DNA of 64,000 nucleotides from Actinotignum schaalii (GCF_028864145.1 NZ_JARBHJ010000004.1:16847-80846); one strand, 5' to 3'; counted from the first letter of the stretch, positions 9,483 through 19,012 are shown. The notes: generated by a model from the sequence alone, not told the origin. Numbers and translations: made by a program.

Positions 9483-9827
9483 GTGGACGAAAACATGGAC
9501 ACCGGCGCGATGACAAGCAGCGCTGAGCGTGTGAGTAAAGAGGTGGAGGCGTTGCGCGCGGCCGAGCAAGAACGCTTCACCAAACGACTCGACGCGGGTG
9601 TGCGCTTGCAAGAAATAGCGGCGCGCCTGCGCACGCTTGAGGGTGAGTATCGGGGTGCGTGGGCGCAGGCTTTGAAGGCGGGGTGGAGTGAGCGCGAACT
9701 GAAAAACTATGGGCTAAACGCTCCGGTTCAACCGCGTAAAAAGCCGCGCACCAAACGCACCACTAGCCCGAGCGCAGACGCGCACGGCGTGGAGCAAACA
9801 AGCAACGAAGAAACGGGTGCGATGTAG
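9483..9827 (+). CDS. Small charged protein, possible transfer accessory
   Basis: A 114-residue hypothetical protein. The GTG at 9483 is chosen because AAGGAG stands seven bases upstream; the frame extends further up but without a better start. Residues 15-75 form a charged helix or coiled coil, followed by LKAGWSERELKNYGLN, which resembles a short helix-turn-helix-like segment, and a basic disordered tail (RKKPRTKR). It runs divergently from mobC across the candidate oriT, which suggests a role in relaxosome function or regulation. No family is recognised. Confidence 0.6.
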   Translation: MDENMDTGAMTSSAERVSKEVEALRAAEQERFTKRLDAGVRLQEIAARLRTLEGEYRGAWAQALKAGWSERELKNYGLNAPVQPRKKPRTKRTTSPSADAHGVEQTSNEETGAM

Positions 9828-9906
9828 CCCGTTACGAAAGCACAGCGGGCGAGAGCCGGTCCGTTGAGGAGGTCTCGCCCGCCGCGTGTTTCGGCATCGC
9901 AGTTTG

Positions 9907-12900
9907 TTACATGAGTGCGTCGCCGTGCTCGCGCGGATCGGCCGCTTCGCGCGCGCCAATAGTGCGTGCTGCGTTTACCGCCCGGCTCACCGCAGTGAAC
10001 ACAGGGGAGCTTGCTTGGCGTTCGTAGTTCGCTGCGCAATACGCCTTGTATTGTGCACGTACCTCGCTTGCGTCGTCGTTCCATGTCGGGTCGACGGCGT
10101 GGCAGTAGCGTGCGTCTTCTCGGTTGCCGAGGAGGAGCGCGCGCACCAGTTGTGCGCTGCCGCGCAAGCGTGCTTCGCGTGGTTTGTCTTCCCGATAAGC
10201 TGCGCTTGTTTCGGATCCGGGATACGCAAACAAGGACGCGCGATAACGGCTGGGCAGGAGCGCATCAACCTCGGGATCAAGGAACACTATCGTTCCCGCG
10301 CTCTCATAGGTTGCGGTTTCAATACCCGGGGCAAGCACCTCGACGTGTTCGGGTGTTTCACCCCGGTAGATGGGTGGAACATACCGCACAGGGATACTGA
10401 GATCTGCACTTTCTTCGGCGCTGTCTGCGGTCTCAAGCTCGCGTACATCAGGTACATCTGGCTCGTCTATAGCGGTGCGCCAGGTGGGCGCATAACCGTC
10501 GAGATAGGCGGAATCTTGGCGCGAACCGAGGAGGATTGCGCGTGCGACCTGGCCGCTACCCGCGACGTTGCCAGTCTGCGCAATATCCAGGTCTGGGTAG
10601 GCGAAGAGTACGGGGTCGCCAGGTTCAGGGAAGAGCCTTTGATACGGGACACCAACTTGCTGATTGCGGGCTTCGTCTAGGAAGGTCACGACGCTCTCAC
10701 CGTACTTCGCAATGAATACACCGGGTGCGGCTTCAGTGAGAGCCGTGCGCTCGACGCCGTCGTAGAGAGTAGGGATGCTCGGCCGCATCGCGGCCGCTGG
10801 CTGTTCGTCGTCTACATGATCGGCGACGCCGCTAGTCACCTCCCCCACATCGCTTAGCGCGCTTTGCTCGCTGTGGTTATCGGTGGCCGCTAGCGTTCCA
10901 CCTTCCCGCTGGCCCTCGTCGAGTGGGGTGCGGTGGACGAGGGGCTGCGCCACCGTTCCCGGTGCGTGAGTAAGCGGATCGGACATTGCTTCCAGCTCAA
11001 CCAAGTCCGCCACAAACAAGTGGGTTTGCGCGTTGCTTGTTAGGCGCGTGAGGGCTTGGCCGTTTTGACTGCCAGCAACAATCCCCAACACCTCCCACAT
11101 ATACTCGCGTGACTCATATCTAGCGACGGCCGGGAGGGTTTGCCAATTCTCGATAGCGTCTATCGGGGTTGGTTTGGGTGGGAGGGGAATACGCGGCCAG
11201 GTAGCTAGCCCCTCGAAGAACCCCTCGTGACCTTCGTGTTTAATGCCTTCCCGGAACCGCGCCTCTTGTTCGCGGTGGGCTTTGGTGTCTCCTTGGTCTT
11301 CGAGGGCGAGAGTGATTTCTTTCGAACGGGTACGCACCGCCGCATATTCTGCCTCGTGTGGGAATTCTTTGGTAGAGAGTTCTTGTGCGCTTTGGGCTTC
11401 TTCCCGTAGGAACTCAAGGTTTTCTTTTTCTTCCTCAAGACGCTGCGGCAAAGATGCCACGAGGTTTTCTAGGCGTTGGATGAGACCACTTTGGCCGCGC
11501 TGCAAAATCGAGAGCGGGATACTGGCTCGTGGCCCATACCGCACATCTTTCAATTCTGTAGGCATGAAGACGATTGCCACATCGGAGACAACTCCCATCC
11601 GGCTTTCGGCCTCGACCCGCGCGATGTCAAGCTCGATACCGCCGAGTTCTATTCTCACCCCTTGCGGAACCGAGTAGGTACCTCCGGTGCGGCGTACATT
11701 CTCGATGGTGTAGGGGGAGATGCGAGCCGATACAGCCCGCGAGAGGGCTTGTGCGGCGGCCGCCCGCTCCGTATATGTGCCGTTCTCAATCCGTATTGAG
11801 AACCGATCCCCGCTCGTATCACGGATGTATTGCTGGAGGTGCTCCAGAGTGGCGATGGTTTGCTCGCTTGCTCGGATGCGTAAGCCTAGCGTGCGGGTGT
11901 CGTCAATGGCCCGGTTACGAGTCCTCTGCCAAGAAGAATGGAGCGCCTTGTATTTTTGCAAGGTCGCATCCACTTCGCACTTCTCGAGCAGGAGCGGGTT
12001 GCCAGTGGCGATGGCTTTCGCGCGTCCGGCTTCCATCTCCTCCGGCGAAACATCCTCAACAGACCGCGTGCCAGATTTGTTGGTCATGATCTGCGCGATC
12101 GAGCGCGCCTTACGCTCGTTGGTCTGCCACATATAGGCCGCAAAAGACCCCGTCACCACATACCTAAAGTTATAAACTTCTGGGTTTTCATTACCCTGGC
12201 GGACCATGCGCCCGTCTCGCTGGGTGATATCGGTGGGCCTCCACGGAACATCCAAATGATGCGTGGCAATACAACGCTTCTGCACGTTCGTACCCGTGCC
12301 CATTTTTTGGGTGGAGCCAATCAAAACCGCAACCCGACCCTCCCTACAATCCCGGAATAGCTCTTCTTTTTCGGGATTGTTTTTCGCTTCGTGGATGAAC
12401 CTGACTGATCCTTCCGGTAGCCCCAGCCCGTATAGCTCACTGCGTAAGGCATCGTAGGTGTTCCAGCCGTCTTTGGGAGTGTCGTAGTCACAGAAGACCA
12501 ACTGGAGAGCACCCGGGATAGCGGATTCTTCACCACCAACGCCGCTATAGCGGTTGTCTTTAGTCTGTTCCCAGATCCGGTAGATGTTACGGGCGGCGAC
12601 TTCACTGACGGGGTGGTCGATAGGTGCACGGCCGCGCAGCCGTAGATCAAGCGCACCAAGCCGCCCGTCGGTGGAGAGTGCGAGCATGTTGTCGTTGCCG
12701 CTACTGCCCGCAGCGATGCGGTCCGCGCGGCGCGCGATATCGTCCATGAACGCCTTCATGTTTTCCCCGCCGTCGATAGAAACGATTTGCGGGGCACGCT
12801 CACCCTCGCTGTTCGGCGCAAGCAAAGGCACATTGAGGGATAACTCGGCGGATGTTTTGACGTCGGCCGCGATTCCCCACAGGCTCAGGAATTCGGGGAG

Positions 12901-15900
12901 GTTGTGGAAGCGGGAGATGCGGGTACGCATGCGGAATCCCCCGGAGGGTGAGATTTCTGCTTTACGTTCCGAGCGGGTGAACGTGGCGGCGAAAGCATCG
13001 AACGGCTCAATCCCCGCATCCTTCAAAACTCCGGGCGCGAGGTAGCGCATCATGGTGTGTGCCTCCGCGAGGCTGTTGGAGATGGGGGTGGCGGTGGCGA
13101 GCGTGCAGATATGCCCACCCGGATTCTTCGAGCGTAAATAGTGGAGTTTCATGTCCAGGTCGGCAGTATATTCATTGCCTTTGCCCGCGCCAACGCCCTC
13201 CAGTTTCGTGATGATCTGGAGGTTTTTGTAGCGGTGGGCCTCATCAGCGATGATGTAGTCGATGCCGGTTTCCTCAAAGGATATGCCCGGGTCGGTGGGG
13301 TGATCAAGCGCTTTTTTCAGGGAGCTTTCCAGTGACTTTATTTGGTTGGTCATATCTTGAATCGTGGAGGAAGAATCACTGGCCTTAATCGCTTCTTCCA
13401 GCTCATCAATGCGCGCCTCAATGTATTCGGCCTGGGTTTTATTTGAGCACCCCAATGCCTTGAATTGCTCGTGCGTCATGACGACGGCGTCCCAGTCGTT
13501 GGTGGCGACTTTCGCAACAAACTCACGCCGCCCGCTTTTGGTCAGATCATCCGGGGTAGCGGTGAGCACCCGGGCGGCCGGGTAGGTTTGCTGGAACTCC
13601 GAGGCAAACTGGTAAAGCACGTTCGCCGGCACCGCGATCACCGGTTTGTGGATGAGGCCGAGGCGTTTGAGTTCCATCGCCCCCATAATCATCGTTTTTG
13701 TCTTGCCTGCCCCAACCTGATGGAATAGCCCGACGGATTCTTGGTAGATCATGCGTGCCACGCCCGAGCGCTGATGCGAATACGGGGTGATGTCTTTCGC
13801 GAGACCGGGAAGCTTGAGCGCTTCGCCGGCTCCTGTGTAGTCGCGGGGTACAAAGGAATTGAACATCACGTTATAGCGGGCCTCAAGCCGTGCGGCGCGT
13901 TCGCCGTCTGCCCAGACCCAATCGGTGAACGCGGTGGCCATGTCTTCCATTTTCTGGGCGACGGCGGCGGTTTCGGCGCGGTCGATGAATTCTTCACCGT
14001 CAATGGTTTTTGATTTCACTGTGATAGGGCTGTGATTGAGAAGCGCCTCAAAAATCTGAGTGCCGCTACGGCGTTCCGTGTTCCATATGCGGCGGGCCGT
14101 TGGAGAGGGCTGGTAGCCATCCTGGACAGCTTTCCAGGCGCCCGTAACCGGGTTATAGCCCACTTGCCCAACGCGTTGCTGGTGCCACCCCATCACCACT
14201 TGAGAGTAAAAGTCGTGATGGTCTTTAACGCTGATCCAGGGTGCCCCGGGGCTGATCTCAATATCGGAGAGAGTGAGTGGTTCGGGCAGAGCCGCTTTGA
14301 GTGCCGCGATATTCTCGCTCATGCGGGCATCGGTTTCGAGCGCCGTTTCTGCGTCTACTAGCTTGGTGTGGATATTGCCCGATAGATAAGCAGTGCGCTC
14401 CATCAACTCATTGGTTTCCGGGTCGAAGAAGGTATGCTCGCGCAAACCGGCCATAACTTCCTCGCTGGTTTGGCCGGTGAGATAGCCAATGTATTCGGTA
14501 TCGACGCGGCCTTTCTCAACCATACAGATAGCCAGACCATCCTCAATAGTGTCTGCGCCTAGGGGTTTGAAGGTGATGCCGATTTGGCGCCGCTCGAGAA
14601 TCCCGGCCGGGCGTGCCATGCGGGTGTCTTTATCAAAGATTTCGATAGCCATGGTCAGGGCGGCGTCGGGGTCAGAGCGGAAAACACGGACTGCGGGTAC
14701 GTCGATCCAGGAGAGTTTTTCTTCCCCTGTTTTCTTGTCCGTATACCAACGCTCCCGCTGGGAATTCAATGGCCCGAACCGTGCTACGTATTCTTCGTAG
14801 GCGGTTTTCAGGCGGTTGCGGGCTTGGGTGAGTGTGGGTGGGTTTTCCTGGGTTTGGGACTCAAACTCCACCAGTGCGCGCGTCTGGTCGCGTAAATCAA
14901 GGAGTGCGGTGAGCTGTTCGGTCGCGTTTTTCGCGATTCTGACAGGCGTATTGCCATTCACCGTGTAGCGCTCGAAGCCGGCCTCGGTTTTCGTGATGCG
15001 GCCGAGTTTTTGTTGGTCGACCGGGCGCAGCGCAATCTCGCCCTCGTAAGCATCACGGCGTGGGGTGAAGACAAGACCAGCAGCCCGCGCCTGGGAGGTG
15101 ATCGTGGCGAGGGTGGTGGCAAGCTGCCCCTCCAGGGCATCTATATTGCCGGTCACGCTAAGCGCCGGGCCGTATTGGTTGGTGGTTTCTTCCCACCCCC
15201 CGAGCACGTGCTCGGTGTGGGTGTGGAAGTATTCGTTCACCGGAAACTCATTGCCGCCGATCTCGAGGAGTGGTGCGTATTCCCAGTCGAAAGGTTGAGG
15301 TTCTTCTCCTTTTTCACGGCGTCGGAAGATCAGGATGTCGGAGACGACATCCGTGCCAGCCATCGCTTCATGCGTGCCGGCCGGTAGGCGGACAGCACCC
15401 AACAGGTCGGCGCGTGCATATAGTTCGCGGCGAACTCCCGGGTTCTTCGCGTCCATCGTGTAGCGCGAGGTAAGCACCGCGACAATGCCACCGGGCCGCA
15501 CCTGCGCTAACGCCTTACTGATGAAGTAGTTGTGAATAGTGTGGCCACCGGGGTTATAGACCGGGTCATACGGGCGGAAGCTACCAAAGGGCACGTTCCC
15601 GATAGCGGCATCAAAATAGCCAGCTTCGTCAAGGTCCGTGTCCGTATAAGACTCGTTCCTAATGTCGGCGTTTGGGTAGAGTCGGGCGGCGATAGTGGCC
15701 GGGGTCGGGTCTATTTCAACACCAATGATGCGGATAGTTTCCGGTGCGGTGCCGATGAACATACCGACGCCGCAGCCCGGTTCCACCACCCGTGCGCCTT
15801 CCTCTAAGCCGAGGGCGCTCAGTGCAGTCCACAAAGCGCGGGCGATGGCCGGGTTGGTGTAGTGGGCATTCGCTGTGGACTGTAACGCCCTCTTATAGGC

Positions 15901-16866
15901 GCTTTCGTCTACAAGCGATTGCAGGGTTTCGCGTTCGTGCTTGTAAGTGTCGGTACGGGTGTCGAAAAGCGCGGAGAGGCCTCCCCACCCGGAAAACCGC
16001 ACCAAAACCTCTTGCTCGTCAGTGGTTGGGGTGCGTTCGCCTAGCTGGGTGAGGAGGCTTAGCGCGGCGAGGTTCGCCTCGATACGGGCTTTCTCACCGC
16101 GCGGACTGACCTGGTTGGTTAGTCGGTAAGCAGGCCGGCTTCTTTCAACTCGTTCGCCCAGCGTGCGTTGTCTCCCCGTTTCGGGTCCAGGCTCGCTGGC
16201 GCTAGCCCGATCATCGCTTCCTCGACTTTCTCCCACGTCAGTACGTACGGGTCGATATCCAGCATCGAATCCTGACTCTTGAACGCTTCCTTGAAGTCGG
16301 CCACCGTCAAGCTCGGTGATTTGTCCCCGCCCGTATCGAAGATGAATCGCATCACCCAATCCCAAGACATTCGCTCGACCCGGTTCTCGGCCTGCTCGAT
16401 CATCTCGGCCCTCATCTCGGCTATCGCTTCCGGGTCCTCCAGCTGATCCCCGCGCAGCACCCAATCCGACATATCCCACCACTCCGTCATCCACTCCGAA
16501 GCGAGGATTGTCGGCAAAGGTTCGGGAAGGTCCTGATTCTTCCAAATCTCCAAGGATTCCTCGGCTTCGTACTCGTCCATGATCGCGGCCCGCTCGTATG
16601 CTGCTTCCATCCGGGCTGTCGCTGCCGCCGTCTGCCGGGCTGCTACTTGGTCGAGATAGTTCTCGCTGGCTGGCGGGTAGGCCGCTAGGAGTGCTTGCTC
16701 GAGCGCGTTCTGTGTCTCCAGCGTCGCTTCGTTGACGTTCGCTTCCAGTTGTTGGCGGGTTTCCTTGCTCATCGTTGTTTTCTCCTTGAGGGCTGGTTGT
16801 GTTGAGGTAGAAGGTGAGGTCGAAGAGGGCTTCTTGCCCACGCGAGATTTTTGTGCGTCGCACCAT
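9907..16866 (-). CDS. Giant methylase-helicase, DarB-like polyvalent protein
   Basis: Up to 2319 residues. An N6-adenine-methylase-like domain carries VVEPGCGVGMFIG and AIGNVPFGSF. An SNF2-type SF2 helicase follows, with Walker A HQVGAGKTKTM near residue 1050, the DEAH box IIADEAHRYKN near 1208 and motif VI QRDGRMVRQGN near 1550. A long coiled-coil region comes next. The C-terminus has two related segments of about 95 residues with FLDE..FAYP..RAILLGSRQD. Such proteins are known from conjugative elements and phage P1 (DarB, antirestriction) and are thought to protect incoming DNA. The true start is uncertain. The first 30 codons from 16866 look coding (GQEALFDLTFYLN), and the conserved body begins near YRLTNQVSPRGEKAR. 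The roughly 220 codons between are low-complexity and overlap another good gene. Confidence 0.85.
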   Translation of the reverse strand: MVRRTKISRGQEALFDLTFYLNTTSPQGENNDEQGNPPTTGSERQRSDAGDTERARASTPSGLPASQRELSRPSSSPADGGSDSPDGSSIRAGRDHGRVRSRGILGDLEESGPSRTFADNPRFGVDDGVVGYVGLGAARGSAGGPGSDSRDEGRDDRAGREPGRANVLGLGDAIHLRYGRGQITELDGGRLQGSVQESGFDAGYRPVRTDVGESRGSDDRASASEPGPETGRQRTLGERVERSRPAYRLTNQVSPRGEKARIEANLAALSLLTQLGERTPTTDEQEVLVRFSGWGGLSALFDTRTDTYKHERETLQSLVDESAYKRALQSTANAHYTNPAIARALWTALSALGLEEGARVVEPGCGVGMFIGTAPETIRIIGVEIDPTPATIAARLYPNADIRNESYTDTDLDEAGYFDAAIGNVPFGSFRPYDPVYNPGGHTIHNYFISKALAQVRPGGIVAVLTSRYTMDAKNPGVRRELYARADLLGAVRLPAGTHEAMAGTDVVSDILIFRRREKGEEPQPFDWEYAPLLEIGGNEFPVNEYFHTHTEHVLGGWEETTNQYGPALSVTGNIDALEGQLATTLATITSQARAAGLVFTPRRDAYEGEIALRPVDQQKLGRITKTEAGFERYTVNGNTPVRIAKNATEQLTALLDLRDQTRALVEFESQTQENPPTLTQARNRLKTAYEEYVARFGPLNSQRERWYTDKKTGEEKLSWIDVPAVRVFRSDPDAALTMAIEIFDKDTRMARPAGILERRQIGITFKPLGADTIEDGLAICMVEKGRVDTEYIGYLTGQTSEEVMAGLREHTFFDPETNELMERTAYLSGNIHTKLVDAETALETDARMSENIAALKAALPEPLTLSDIEISPGAPWISVKDHHDFYSQVVMGWHQQRVGQVGYNPVTGAWKAVQDGYQPSPTARRIWNTERRSGTQIFEALLNHSPITVKSKTIDGEEFIDRAETAAVAQKMEDMATAFTDWVWADGERAARLEARYNVMFNSFVPRDYTGAGEALKLPGLAKDITPYSHQRSGVARMIYQESVGLFHQVGAGKTKTMIMGAMELKRLGLIHKPVIAVPANVLYQFASEFQQTYPAARVLTATPDDLTKSGRREFVAKVATNDWDAVVMTHEQFKALGCSNKTQAEYIEARIDELEEAIKASDSSSTIQDMTNQIKSLESSLKKALDHPTDPGISFEETGIDYIIADEAHRYKNLQIITKLEGVGAGKGNEYTADLDMKLHYLRSKNPGGHICTLATATPISNSLAEAHTMMRYLAPGVLKDAGIEPFDAFAATFTRSERKAEISPSGGFRMRTRISRFHNLPEFLSLWGIAADVKTSAELSLNVPLLAPNSEGERAPQIVSIDGGENMKAFMDDIARRADRIAAGSSGNDNMLALSTDGRLGALDLRLRGRAPIDHPVSEVAARNIYRIWEQTKDNRYSGVGGEESAIPGALQLVFCDYDTPKDGWNTYDALRSELYGLGLPEGSVRFIHEAKNNPEKEELFRDCREGRVAVLIGSTQKMGTGTNVQKRCIATHHLDVPWRPTDITQRDGRMVRQGNENPEVYNFRYVVTGSFAAYMWQTNERKARSIAQIMTNKSGTRSVEDVSPEEMEAGRAKAIATGNPLLLEKCEVDATLQKYKALHSSWQRTRNRAIDDTRTLGLRIRASEQTIATLEHLQQYIRDTSGDRFSIRIENGTYTERAAAAQALSRAVSARISPYTIENVRRTGGTYSVPQGVRIELGGIELDIARVEAESRMGVVSDVAIVFMPTELKDVRYGPRASIPLSILQRGQSGLIQRLENLVASLPQRLEEEKENLEFLREEAQSAQELSTKEFPHEAEYAAVRTRSKEITLALEDQGDTKAHREQEARFREGIKHEGHEGFFEGLATWPRIPLPPKPTPIDAIENWQTLPAVARYESREYMWEVLGIVAGSQNGQALTRLTSNAQTHLFVADLVELEAMSDPLTHAPGTVAQPLVHRTPLDEGQREGGTLAATDNHSEQSALSDVGEVTSGVADHVDDEQPAAAMRPSIPTLYDGVERTALTEAAPGVFIAKYGESVVTFLDEARNQQVGVPYQRLFPEPGDPVLFAYPDLDIAQTGNVAGSGQVARAILLGSRQDSAYLDGYAPTWRTAIDEPDVPDVRELETADSAEESADLSIPVRYVPPIYRGETPEHVEVLAPGIETATYESAGTIVFLDPEVDALLPSRYRASLFAYPGSETSAAYREDKPREARLRGSAQLVRALLLGNREDARYCHAVDPTWNDDASEVRAQYKAYCAANYERQASSPVFTAVSRAVNAARTIGAREAADPREHGDALM
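16119..16772 (-). CDS. Acidic protein nested in the 5' part of the methylase-helicase gene
   Basis: A 217-residue protein starting at an ATG with AAGGAG upstream. Composition and codon use are those of a real protein: ordered, acidic, tryptophan-rich, with segments such as SEWMTEWWDMSDWVLRGDQ and DIDPYVLTWEKVEEAM. No family is recognised. It lies wholly within the frame running from 16866 into the methylase-helicase, in another register, and its stop falls where the conserved helicase-protein sequence begins. Either the two genes overlap by about 650 bases, or the large protein is made by frameshifting or from an internal start such as the GTG at 16236. Confidence 0.75.
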   Translation of the reverse strand: MSKETRQQLEANVNEATLETQNALEQALLAAYPPASENYLDQVAARQTAAATARMEAAYERAAIMDEYEAEESLEIWKNQDLPEPLPTILASEWMTEWWDMSDWVLRGDQLEDPEAIAEMRAEMIEQAENRVERMSWDWVMRFIFDTGGDKSPSLTVADFKEAFKSQDSMLDIDPYVLTWEKVEEAMIGLAPASLDPKRGDNARWANELKEAGLLTD

Positions 16867-16948
16867 AGCTAAGTGTCTCCATCCTCCCGGGCATGGCCCG
16901 GGAATTGTTTTTTGGGGTCACTTAGCTAGTGGTTGTGCACTGCACAAC
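16866..16948. promoter_or_regulatory. Nested inverted repeats before the methylase-helicase operon
   Basis: Three symmetric elements are packed here: a perfect 10-base inverted repeat TAGCTAAGTG/CACTTAGCTA (16866-16875 and 16919-16928), an internal TCCCGGGC-ATG-GCCCGGGA hairpin (16885-16903) followed on the plus strand by TTGTTTTTT, and GTTGTGCA-C-TGCACAAC (16932-16948). The hairpin includes part of the GGGAGG that precedes the start at 16866, so it could control translation. A plus-strand terminator is the alternative. Confidence 0.5.
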
Positions 16949-16958
16949 GGATTTTGTG

Positions 16959-17351
16959 TTATGGGTTACGTGCTGCGGCCGCGATCAAAGGCGTGAACAT
17001 CAAGATGATCAGTATCGGGAAGAGGATGGTCCACATAACCCCTCGCAAAATCCCGAAGAAAATACCGTGCATGTAAATCTGGTAGCCGAATACAAGGAAA
17101 AAGAACGCAAAGTAGATCGTCCAGCCCGTGCCGTAGTCTGCGGGAAGCGCAAAGGGAGCCGTGGCCGCAAACACCAGCCCGGTGATAAGAGCGCCGGTGC
17201 GGTAGTGGCGACGAATCCACGAAAACGTGCGCATGATTCGGCTCCTCGGGCGTGCCGGCTCCGGCAGATAGATGCTGGCGTCGTAGGTCGGGTACCCGTA
17301 TGCCAGGTCCGGCGGCACCGGCGACACTTGGTAGTTGGTTGGTTGGTTCAT
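16959..17351 (-). CDS. Small integral membrane protein
   Basis: A 130-residue protein with a Tyr/Pro-rich cytoplasmic N-terminus (PPDLAYGYPTYDASIYLPEP), a basic stretch and three hydrophobic segments (TGALITGLVFAATAPFAL, IYFAFFFLVFGYQIYMHGIF, GVMWTILFPILIILMFTPLI). It sits among envelope genes of the mobile element (lipoprotein, transglycosylase, coiled-coil anchor). A role in the transfer channel is plausible but unproven. AGAAGGGA lies upstream of the ATG. Confidence 0.65.
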   Translation of the reverse strand: MNQPTNYQVSPVPPDLAYGYPTYDASIYLPEPARPRSRIMRTFSWIRRHYRTGALITGLVFAATAPFALPADYGTGWTIYFAFFFLVFGYQIYMHGIFFGILRGVMWTILFPILIILMFTPLIAAAARNP

Positions 17352-17426
17352 TTTTCTGGTTCCCTTCTCCCCAAGGCTGGATGTGATACTATACTACAAT
17401 AGACTTGCGAGGTTGCCCCTAACCTG

Positions 17427-17981
17427 CTATCTCATCGTTGCGATGTTGCTTACTCGCCAAGTTCCGTCTTCTTTCGTGAGAGTGAAGTTGTAGAAAGCCG
17501 TCACGGGGGTTCCCGTCCAGCCATTCTCGCTCGTCGGGGTGATGGTTACTTGGCGGTCGGCATAAGCGACATCGGCAGCTGCGGCTGGTGGGGCTTCTCC
17601 CCATAGCGGCTCGATCGCGATAGCCGTGTATGCGTCGTTGGTTTTGAGGGTTTCCCAGGCCGCTCCCCCACGCACCTGTGCTTCTTCGCTGGGTTGGAGT
17701 GAATGAGTGAGATAGGGACTGGCACGCTTATAGGCATCGAGCGGGCTGGCGTCCGTGCGCGAATCCTGGCATGAAAGCAAGAGCGCGACTGTGTCGGCGA
17801 CGCTTTCCGCATCCGCCTCGTTGACGGTCGGGGCGTTTGTTAGGCAGCGTGGCATCAGTGCGGCCGGCGACGCCGGAGCAGGCATGGTCGGTGCTGTGTC
17901 GGGTTCGGGGTGGGTGCAGCCAGTGGCCACCGCAAGCACCAGCGTCGCAAATAAACCGATGGTTCTGATTTGTGTTGTCAT
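17427..17981 (-). CDS. Predicted lipoprotein of the transfer region
   Basis: A 184-residue protein starting MTTQIRTIGLFATLVLAVATGC. The hydrophobic segment ending in a cysteine is a lipobox. The mature part has a Pro/Ala-rich spacer and a C-terminal half ending VTAFYNFTLTKEDGTWRVSNI, which resembles the NTF2-like folds of conjugation and surface proteins. The ATG at 17981 shares one base with the TAA of the upstream transglycosylase gene, and AAGGA lies seven bases before it, so the pair is coupled. It probably sits on the outer face of the membrane with the wall-degrading enzyme. Confidence 0.75.
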   Translation of the reverse strand: MTTQIRTIGLFATLVLAVATGCTHPEPDTAPTMPAPASPAALMPRCLTNAPTVNEADAESVADTVALLLSCQDSRTDASPLDAYKRASPYLTHSLQPSEEAQVRGGAAWETLKTNDAYTAIAIEPLWGEAPPAAAADVAYADRQVTITPTSENGWTGTPVTAFYNFTLTKEDGTWRVSNIATMR

Positions 17982-19012
17982 TATGGGATCCTTAGTGCTT
18001 GCGGGAACATCTTGTCGGCTGCTTCGCCCCACCCGAGCGGGTAGGTATTCACACCATATCCGGGGGCTGCGTCAATAAATTCGCCATTACCGATATAGAG
18101 CGCGACGTGGGTGATGTAATCGACGGCTGGGTCAACGCTGGTTGATTGGAAAGCGAGAATATCTCCGGGTTGGAGGTGTGAGACATCGGCGGGCACATAG
18201 GTGCCACCAAACTGGGTAGCGCTGTAGAGTGCGTTTTCGCATTTACGCCGGGCCAGCGTCTCACCAGGAATACTCATCGGCAAATCAATGCCGCGGCCGT
18301 TCTTGAAGGCTGCCCAGACGAGTCCACAGCAGTCATAGCAGTCGGGTCCCATGCTCCCGCACGCCCCGCTGCCCTCCCCGCGGTAGGGTTTGCCGCGTTG
18401 GGAGATAGCCCAAGCAACAACGCTTGCGTTTGAGCCACCCGCGGCGGTGGGTGCGTAGCGAGTCGCCGCAAGGCTCTTGATTTTCTCTACATAGGCCATG
18501 GTTTCCGGGTAGGGCGGGATACCCCCGAACGACTGGACCGCACCAAGGCCGGCGTTGTATGCGGCCAGGGCGAGGTCGACGGGGTCGTCTTTCGCCTGCC
18601 CGCCTTCGACGAGGCCCCGCGTGCTGGTGAGGAGGTCACACATGTAATGCCCCTGGCTCCAGATAGCGTCTTGCGGGTTGTTGACATCGGCGACTCCGTC
18701 CCCGTCGCCGTCTTTACCGGCTACTGCCCAGGTGGTTGGCATGAATTGTGCGATGCCTTGTGCGCCTGCATGAGAGACTGCGGTGGGGTTCCAGTTTGAT
18801 TCTGCTTCAATCTGCGCCGCGATCAAGGCCGGGGTAATGCCTTCACAAATACTCCCGGCCTTCGTGATGATGGCGGCGTATTCGGGTGGGATATTACTCG
18901 CAACCCCAGCAAGGCTCGCGCTGCCCTTAGAGTCACCACCCAGCAGAACGATCATGAGAGGCGCGAGCAAAGCGAGGACGGCAGCCGCGCCGATATAGAT
19001 AGTACTTTTCAC
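17981..19012 (-). CDS. Lytic transglycosylase / NlpC-P60 endopeptidase
   Basis: A 343-residue two-domain wall hydrolase. A hydrophobic N-terminal anchor (AAAVLALLAPLMIVLLGG) is followed by an SLT-type transglycosylase (AAQIEAESNWNP with the catalytic Glu, then GAQGIAQFMPTTW) and a C-terminal NlpC/P60 domain (catalytic Cys in DCCGLVW, His in THVALYIG). Such enzymes in Gram-positive conjugative elements open local holes in peptidoglycan for the transfer channel. Neighbours are a lipoprotein and a membrane coiled-coil protein in the same operon. Confidence 0.88.
   Translation of the reverse strand: MKSTIYIGAAAVLALLAPLMIVLLGGDSKGSASLAGVASNIPPEYAAIITKAGSICEGITPALIAAQIEAESNWNPTAVSHAGAQGIAQFMPTTWAVAGKDGDGDGVADVNNPQDAIWSQGHYMCDLLTSTRGLVEGGQAKDDPVDLALAAYNAGLGAVQSFGGIPPYPETMAYVEKIKSLAATRYAPTAAGGSNASVVAWAISQRGKPYRGEGSGACGSMGPDCYDCCGLVWAAFKNGRGIDLPMSIPGETLARRKCENALYSATQFGGTYVPADVSHLQPGDILAFQSTSVDPAVDYITHVALYIGNGEFIDAAPGYGVNTYPLGWGEAADKMFPQALRIP

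Noticed and set aside
9886-10680. Long plus-strand open frame opposite the end of the methylase-helicase gene
   Set aside because: Cys/Arg-rich composition and no ribosome-binding site; the minus strand carries clear, repeated protein sequence over the same bases.
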